Positions 57,327 through 64,000 of a stretch of DNA of 64,000 nucleotides are shown piece by piece (the stretch's first letter is position 1; each line of letters begins with the position of its first letter). This DNA comes from Paulinella micropora (lineage: Eukaryota; Cercozoa; Imbricatea; Euglyphida). The stretch covers positions 825,346 through 889,345 of the forward strand of contig BJOX01000016.1 in the NCBI GenBank assembly GCA_009731375.1, in the 5' to 3' direction. The notes under the pieces were generated by a model. That model had not been told where the DNA came from and searched no databases. It saw only the letters and a list, made by a program, of their open reading frames with translations. The position numbers and the translations under genes are program-made.

Positions 57327-59835
57327 GTCTACGACGACAACACGCTCACCTGAGCCGGTGTCTTCGTCTTGACGTCCCCCCTCCGTAGCGGTATAAGCTT
57401 GCTGGGGGTAGTTGGAGCTGGAACTGGTGCTATAATTCCAGTATCCGTGTCCTCTGGGAGGGCGCGCTGGGGTCCGTCCTCCCCTTCCACGAAAGCCTCG
57501 TCCTCGTGGTGCCGCCCCTCTTGGTGTCCCTCGGGACCCTCGTGACGATCCTCTCGTCTCTCCTCCTCCTCTAGTCGGCGCCTTTGATCGGCCCGATGTC
57601 TCTCTCTTCTCCCTTCTCTTCATTCTGTCAAGGAAGTAAATGATGGCCTCCCGGAACTCCGCATCCGAGACCATATTCGCATTCCACCTCCCCTCCTCCA
57701 ACTCCTTCTTGTACATGGCGTACATGGTCTTTTTCATGCCTTCGAGCTCTCTAAGGAAAAGATTTCGCTGCCTATCATCAAGAGAGTCGTGGCTGAAGAG
57801 GCAATTGCCTACTCCTTTCTGTGCCTCATGCTTACACGCCATGTATGAAAAATAGCGGTAGCACGGCGTCGGCTCATCTCTCCCCCTCTTGAGACCTGCC
57901 GTTCGAGTTGCATGTGCTGCTTGAGCACCTCCAACCCCCTGTGTCGCGGCACTGGAGAATGACTCGGTGGCCGTGTCCAATTCGGAACACGCGTCGAGCA
58001 CCTCCTTGAACAGGTCGCCCGGCGGAGTAGCCGCTACAGTCCTCTCGTATATATTCGTTTCTAAAAAATCCGCCGTCTTCACCGCCGTGAAGGTCGGACA
58101 GGACTGTATGATCCTTGCGAGCTTGCTCGGGTGTCGTGTACACAAAGCACTCAGGAAGTACAAAATGATAGACTTCCGGCTATAAAAGAGCCCGTACTTG
58201 GCGCTGACCTCAGTGAGGATCGCTGCCAACCTCGTGCCAATGCCCAGCCCTTCGTTCACCTCTTGAAAAATCTCAAACCCAATCAAAGTACCAGTGCACA
58301 GGTGCTGATACCCATGAGTTTTAAAGTATTGCAAGAGGACGGCAACTGGCACCGTGCATTGCAGGTCTGAGGCTGCTCTCCTAGCCGCCACCTCTACCGC
58401 TCTCATCGCCTTGTACTCCCCAACATCAAACCCTTGTGTGATGATTGATGGGTCCAACAAGGTGTACAACGCCTCATACTCCTGTGTTTCGTCCGTTGGA
58501 TGCTGCTTCATACAAGCATCAATTCTTCTGAGCTTGTCTCGAAGGTTCGCATCCGTGTCCTTCTGACTCGCTGTCTCTGCATACAGCGTCAGAGCAGTGG
58601 CATCGGACTTTGTATATTTTTGGAAGGCCTGTATGATAGCCTGTCTGTCCTTTTTGTCATTACTGTTGACAATGACAGTGGTAGGCGCTGAGCTAGTCGC
58701 AGGGGCCGAAGGGGCTGTGTGGGCTGACGGGGCGGAGCGGCCCGAGGGAGCCATATAAGATCCAGAGGAATATTTCGGTCCCTTTGTTCCCGCCGCCTTG
58801 GCTAATGCAATCTTTGCCTCCATCTCCTTCTTTTCTTTCTCAGCCGCTAGCTCTTTGATATACAGCTCTTGGGCATGATGAAAAAAAGACAGGATCTCAG
58901 CTGCCTTCCGAAGGAACAAGGCCTTCTCCGCCAACTCCTTCTCTCCCGCTTTATTGGTGGGGGGTGGTGCGGCCGTCCCCTCCAAGATCGTATGATCCTT
59001 CGTGAAGACCCACCTCTTCCATGCGTCATCCTTCACCAAGGCCGCATGCAGCTTCTTCATCCTCGTCACCCCTCCAGCTTCGCCTTCTATTTCCCTCAGG
59101 GCCGGGTGAAGGTCCCTGCCAAACTGGGTGTGTTGGAGTTTACCCAGGTCCACTAACTTGGCCTCCATAAGTTTCAGAGACACATCCATGACATTGATCT
59201 GTCCTTTTGGATTCCTGAACTTAAACTCCTTTTCCACTCTCTTTATTGAATCAATGTCCTGACCAGGATCGAGCAACCTAGCCAGTGCTATTGTGTTCCA
59301 TGGCAGCACAGTCTTTCCAGTCTGGTACTCAAAGAGTATAGCACACTCAAACACTGTCCATGAGAGGTCGAGTAGCTCCAGTAAAGACATATTGTCCCCA
59401 AATGAGACGTGTTGCACCTGTAACTGTGCACCGTCGTCTCTGAGGAATTCTGCCAGAGGCAGAGCTTGCCTTGGGAGAGGGTAACAGATGTCCTCCTTCT
59501 TCAAGGGTTGTCCCCATCGCATTTCTTGGGGAATGTATAGCCATTTATAGGCCTCATCCTTCCCTTTCTTCTCCTCAAACTCCTTCTTACTTAGTTTGCC
59601 ATATTCGGCCACAAACCTCGCTTCCTCTCCTCCCTTCTCCTCCTCCTCGACTTCCTCTGCTCCTCCTGTGTCAAAGGAAGGCGCAGTAAAAAATTGATTC
59701 TCTGCTCCTCCTGTGTCAAAGGAAGGTGCCAGATCTCCTCCTTCTGCATGAGGGTCAACGAACTCCTCTTCGTTTCCTGAGGTTCGCTCACTCTCCCCCC
59801 CCTCCTTCCTGCCAGTCTTCAGACCTAGTAGACAT
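57324..59835 (-). CDS. gag: Retrotransposon Gag with CCCH-like finger and RGG box
   Basis: The open frame covers 57324-59612 and extends to about 59790 without a start codon. The only nearby ATG (59835) is in frame only if the G8 run at about 59790-59803 had seven G, so a one-base slip is likely. From the 59612 codon there are 762 residues. N-terminal part: acidic, with an in-frame 45-nt tandem duplication (APSFDTGGAE). Middle: helical, probably capsid. Then an Ala/Pro/Ser linker. Near the C-terminus a CX8CX10CX3H cluster (CYRYFSYMAC ... CLFSH) and about 45 residues rich in RGG/RGR. The usual CCHC knuckle is absent. Confidence 0.85.
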
Positions 59836-60597
59836 GGATGCTGAAGGAATACGGATGAGACAGAGTTGTTTCTACCCCGTAATTGCTATGTTCGTCTATG
59901 AGGAACGAATAGAGAGAAAAAACGAAAAGACAGTATAGAGAGAGAGCGTCTCACCTCTATGTCTTATGTGTTTTTTTTTTTGTGAGAAAGAAGTAATCTG
60001 TACGACTTTCTCTGAAAATTTGATCTCCTTCTCCACTCCTCTTTTCTTTTTCTCTTTTTGTTGTTGTATCTGTTATGAGGTACGAGGACCTATGTACAGA
60101 TAATGTCAAAGAGGCTAGAGAAGCACTCCTTGAGAAGTCGACTTGTCGTCTGACACTTGTTCAGACCTATTGTCGAAAGACAGTCAGAGATTTGCAAAAA
60201 TACTCTGATGTGTGTGGTTTGAGAGGCAACAAAGTGCACAGACTTGAAAGGTAGAGTACTACGCTCGTGTCCTTCAAGTTTGTTTGTATCTGTGAGTGTT
60301 TGTTTGTACGTCTGTTGACCTACTCTGTCTCTGTCTCAAGAGAGAACAAAAGAACAGCTACGAGGTCTGGTGTCTGGCCTCCTTGTGAGGACACAGATAC
60401 AGGCTGTGGAGAGGGTACTGAGACACCTACTCACAAACGCCTAGACGTCTAGTTTTGCAAAAAGAGCTGTGTGGGGATGTGCTGGAGTATTTGTTTTTTG
60501 GAACACCTACTCAGAAGAGATAGGTCTGTCCAATTTTTCTTTCTGCTGTTCCAAAAACAAGCCAGAAAAGAAATCAGCCTTGTGCTGGTGAATCCAA
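59836..60597 (-). other. Retrotransposon 5' leader
   Basis: About 760 bp between the 5' LTR and gag. It contains short upstream frames but no conserved domain. At the LTR boundary the sense strand reads AACA, T, then TGGATTCACCAGCAC, a candidate tRNA primer-binding site (60582-60596). Confidence 0.7.
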
Positions 60598-60844
60598 TGT
60601 TACAATCCCCGAAGATAGCTCAATAAAAAGTCGGTAATACAACCAGACACAAATCCCCAAAAGAGAATGATGTCTCGTTATATTAGCTCAGTGAAGCCGA
60701 AAAGAAAACGGCAACAGACCAAGGTTAAAATGGCATTAGGTCAAATCCGGCCAAACGATATTGAAAATAATGGGAAAAAACTAGGTGCACCTGACACCAG
60801 AAAAAGGATACTTTTTACCGGCTATCCGGGGGGTGATGCCTACA
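60598..60844 (-). repeat. 5' LTR (right copy)
   Basis: 247 bp, same boundaries as the left LTR (TGTTACAATC ... GATGCCTACA on plus). On the sense strand TAATATAACG near 60680 is a weak TATA-like candidate. Confidence 0.92.
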
Positions 60845-61026
60845 CTGCATTAGTTCCGAATCGTAGTGTTCGTGGCAGTGGCGCTGGCCGTGGCGGCGGT
60901 CGTGGTGGCCGTGGCGGCGGCCGTGGTGGCAGTGGCGGCGGCCGTGTTCGCCAGTCGGAATCAAAAGCAAACGTTGAGGAGGAATCAGATCAATCTGATG
61001 CATCATGGGTGGAAGGTGATGACTAG
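60667..61026 (+). CDS. Open frame: antisense LTR joined to RGG-rich tail
   Basis: 119 codons. The first 59 or so (MMSRYISSVKPKRKRQQTK onward) are the antisense strand of the 5' LTR. After the insertion point the frame continues as ALVPNRSVRG, an RGG-repeat segment, and an acidic end (EEESDQSDASWVEGDD). The tail looks like a genuine RNA-binding protein end with GGC/CGT codon bias, so the element may have inserted in a gene. Whether the fused frame is expressed is unknown. Confidence 0.35.
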   Translation: MMSRYISSVKPKRKRQQTKVKMALGQIRPNDIENNGKKLGAPDTRKRILFTGYPGGDAYTALVPNRSVRGSGAGRGGGRGGRGGGRGGSGGGRVRQSESKANVEEESDQSDASWVEGDD

Positions 61027-61395
61027 TCAAGTATTCGTAGTTTCTTTCTTAAGATTACCGCTTGGTGACATCTCAAGGACCTTGGCACGATTCAATTAAT
61101 TATATATGAATGGTTCACTTAAGGGTATGCTCATAAATATTAGTTAATATGACAACCGATGGTGTTTGACAGTCGCAATTTGTAACTTAAACTCTCCCAA
61201 ATAAAATTGTTGCTAGTATGATATTTATTAGTCACCGAATAAAGAAATCGTAGAAATCAGCTTGAATTAGTTATCAATATTAATATCAATACTAAGTACA
61301 ATATTTTTTTTTAATAAATACATTAACTGACTATGATACATTGAAACTAGAAATATCATTTTTCGTAAATGTAATAATTTGAAAGAATCTTACAA

Positions 61396-62198
61396 ATGGG
61401 TCTTGGTGTAGGAACACCCGTCATATCTCAACTGGATTTCAGTTCCAGCCATTGCATCGTGAAGACAGGGGATGGTCTGCCTGATTGCACGAGTTATGTA
61501 GTGAATGTGCTATCAGATGCATCGTATCCAAAGCACATACTGCCTGTAGTGCGTGTGGTGGGTGATATACAGAGTTGGGCGTTACCTGTGGATGTGGGGC
61601 ACAGTGCGCAGGTGTCTGGTTGTGAGGTCGGGTTGGCTCTTTGTGGCTGCTGCCCAGTGCAATCAGAATTTGGTGTTATGGCTGCGAGTTGTCAGCCGGT
61701 TCCCAAGACGTTGATAGCCTACAATCAGACAAACTACTTCATCGAAAAGTCAGCAGTGTATCAGAAATGTCTGAGAGACTTGAGAGACACGTACTGCGGC
61801 CCTGCCTCAGAGCTATGAACGCTATCAGCATGTTCCTAACATGCAAGCTCTGATTGATAGCATGAAGTTCATGGGACCGGATGAGCCCGGGTGCCGCCAA
61901 CCAGACTTTGCGAAGCCGCAGCCAGGGAACATCAAGGGTCTAGATTCACGAATAGTTCATGCAAGCAACTACTGCAGAAAAGACATAGTTCATTTCCAGT
62001 TCTGTCTGCCGGATAGCAGTGAGGAAGTGGAGTCGAAGAACTTCAAGAAGCAGAAGAAGCAGAAGAAAGTTCTGTGCGCAGGATGACAGTGAAAAAGTGG
62101 AGTCGCAGAAGAAGCAGAAGACGCAGAAGGAGGAGAGTGAGACGGGGATGCAGGCACAGACACAGGAGAGGAGTCGGGAAAGAAGTAGGAAGAGATAA
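61396..62198 (+). pseudogene. Unrecognised gene with two frame breaks
   Basis: ATG at 61396 opens 140 codons (MGLGVGTPVISQLDFSS onward, rich in Cys and Val). The frame then stops, but the next frame continues directly from 61802 (LPQSYERYQHVPNMQALID onward) to 62086. A third frame (QDDSEKVESQKKQK) continues to TAA at 62196. The third part is a diverged repeat of the end of the second. Either the gene has two indels, or it uses frameshifts or short introns; I see no GT-AG pair at the first join. No family recognised. Confidence 0.4.
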
Positions 62199-62700
62199 AG
62201 ATCCAGGAGGAGCTAATAGACAAAGTCAAGGAAGAAATGCAACATGTACAGTTACAGGGGTCCTGGTCATGTTTAGTTTTAATTATTAGGATCTGTATTA
62301 CCCACTAATCCAATAGAAAATTATTTTTTATGTTTTTTCTTTTTTATAAATATTATTAGTATTATTTGCATTTAGTTTCGTTTACACTTACGATTTACTA
62401 ATACCGGTGGCAAGTATCACTGGACAACGAGAGGGTCCGTACTTTACTTTATTAGAGATGGACGATCTCAACGCGTCACCTAGCGCCACAACCCCCAAAC
62501 CGCCAAAGCTTTGAATTCACCGTGATATAGGTAAAATAGGTAATTGTTATTGGGGTGGGCAGGTATGACTAAATACTATTATTAATAAATTGTCCATTGC
62601 TCCCCCTATTTAGGAATAACGGCCCCATCTACCTTATGCTACTGACCTCGCATATATGATGGTAAAATATTTGCAGCCCTATTCAGAAATTAAAGGAGCC
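62199..62700. other. AT-rich intergenic sequence
   Basis: No repeat array, no credible frame, no RNA gene recognised. Confidence 0.6.
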
Positions 62701-62719
62701 GTACTAACAACTATATGCA

Positions 62720-63663
62720 CTAACCTCTAGGAACTAACTTGAAGTCACGCTCAAAAACTTGACTTATGACAGAGCGTTGAAAAGTCACAGTCGTTGCGCC
62801 GCCCCCCGCGCGCTGCCCCGTTCTTTGCTTCCTTGTAGCCGCCGAGTCTATTAGCTCCCCGGCTCCTAGCCGTCCAGCACTTGCCGCCGCTGGAATCCAA
62901 CGCCTGGTCGTAGAGCCACTTGCGCTTTGCACGCCCCACCAATGGCCACTCCGGGTCCGAGTAGCTACCGATGTCGCTGTCCGCCCCTCCGCGGTTGCGT
63001 TGGACGTTGTCGGCCTTTCCCACGCGCCTCAGATCCTCCGACTTCGAAAAATATTATAAATTTGCCCCTCGACTGGGCCCCACTTGGCACTGTTCTTTGC
63101 GTTCCCTGCCTTTCCTTTCTTCTTCTTACTTCTGCGCTTTGAGCGCTTCGCCTTCTCTTTCTGCGTCTTCTCAACTAACGGTTTGGGCGTGCTAACTTTG
63201 TTTTGCTCCCCCATCACTGGAGCTTCCTTCTCACTCTCTCTTTCCTGATCTGCATGCAGCCCGCAAAATCGCCCTCTCAACAGACCATAAGCTGCCTCTT
63301 GCAATAACACATTCTCACTCTCCATGTCATGAGTGCATACAAAAGATTGCTGCTCACCTGACACTCGCCCCTCATATTGACGATAGACTTCTCTCTCTGA
63401 TACTACTTTCACTTCCTTCACTTTTCCCATGTGTGCCTTCTCCTTGACCATGCCTTCTCTCTCGTGTCAAAAATCTCGTCATCTCTCTTAATGCTTTTAC
63501 CCTCTCACTTTCTTTATCTGTGTCAGAAGTGTCTGACTCACTCCCCTACCTAACTTTCCATGTTCCCCTTTTTCCCTCTTTTCCTTCTCTCTCGGTTCTT
63601 CCTTCTCACCTGGCTCTTCTCTCGCCTTCTTCATCTCTGCACATTCATGTAGTCTGTGCTGAG

Positions 63664-63712
<49 letters not shown>

Positions 63713-64000
63713 NNNNNNNNNNTCTCACATGTTGAGAACACATGCCCCTCCCTGTTACAATTGAAACATTCCATGTCTCCTTTCTTCAAAGTCTTCTTTC
63801 TCGTTCCTGTTCCTTTCCCTCCCCCTTTCTTGTTAGTGGTGGTGTGCTTATATATACCTACAGTCAGATCTATCACAGCTGCCTGACTCTTCAAACATAT
63901 AGCATACCCCAGGCACACTACGCATAGTGACTGGCCCGGGGGGGGGCCCTCTGTATGAGCCAAATGACACTCATCCCCCTACTTGCATCCACTCTCTCTT
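62720..64000 (-). pseudogene. Fragment of a second retroelement gag
   Basis: On the minus strand 63963-63725 encodes a basic stretch ending in CFNCNREGHVFSTC, a CX2CX4HX4C retroviral-type zinc knuckle. A poly-G tract and a 10-N gap (63713-63722) follow. Downstream frames at 63451-63029 (Lys/Glu-rich, KKKKGKAGNAKNSAKWG) and 63023-62751 may belong to the same element but are in different frames. No protease, RT or integrase motif is visible, so class and completeness are unknown. Confidence 0.5.

Larger units (their letters stand above)
50460..60844 (-). mobile_element. Complete Ty3/gypsy-type LTR retrotransposon
   Basis: About 10.4 kb. LTRs of 246 and 247 bp differ at 7 positions plus one indel (about 3%). 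They begin TG and end CA in either orientation and are flanked by CTGC on both sides (50456-50459, 60845-60848). The 5' LTR is on the right. A TGG-type primer site lies one base inside it, and a polypurine tract ends 3 bases before the 3' LTR. The order protease-RT-RNase H-integrase places it in Ty3/gypsy. The LTR divergence and one homopolymer frame break suggest a fairly recent but possibly inactive copy. Confidence 0.92.

Overview
The window is nuclear DNA of a eukaryote with a repeat-inflated genome, in a gapped draft assembly. The evidence is canonical GT-AG introns, a tRNA-derived SINE, an LTR retrotransposon, foldback MITEs and TTAGGG-like tracts. Nothing prokaryotic is visible. I cannot name the species; a microsatellite-rich protist is my guess.

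Region 1 (about 1-48,480) is mostly microsatellite: GATA/TATC, CT/GA, TA, TATG/CATA, TTAC/GTAA, ATT and CAA. Nearly all long open frames here are translated simple repeats. Hidden among them, on the minus strand, I can chain 35 very short exons (6 to 162 nt) from an ATG at 48,473 down to at least 3,930. All neighbouring exons agree in splice phase. They encode about 677 residues: a long coiled coil, then a zinc-binding module of TRAF type split over two exons, then a short tail. Coding sequence is under 5% of the gene. About half of the exons have one or more truncated copies ('exon echoes') in the adjacent introns. Introns often begin with microsatellite directly after the GT. MITE copies often sit within about 50 bp upstream of a 3' splice site.

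Region 2 (48.5-50.4 kb) holds a probable plus-strand terminal exon of an unknown gene and a broken DNA-methyltransferase-like pseudogene on the minus strand.

Region 3 (50,460-60,844) is a complete Ty3/gypsy-type LTR retrotransposon on the minus strand. It has 246/247-bp LTRs (TG...CA), a CTGC target duplication, a primer-binding-site candidate and a polypurine tract. A gag ORF with a CCCH-like finger and RGG box is followed in the same frame by a 1915-residue pol. One UGA followed by CGG separates them, a known readthrough context.

Region 4 (60.8-64.0 kb) holds an RGG-rich open frame fused to antisense LTR sequence, an unrecognised plus-strand gene with two frame breaks, and part of another retroelement gag with a CCHC knuckle on the minus strand.
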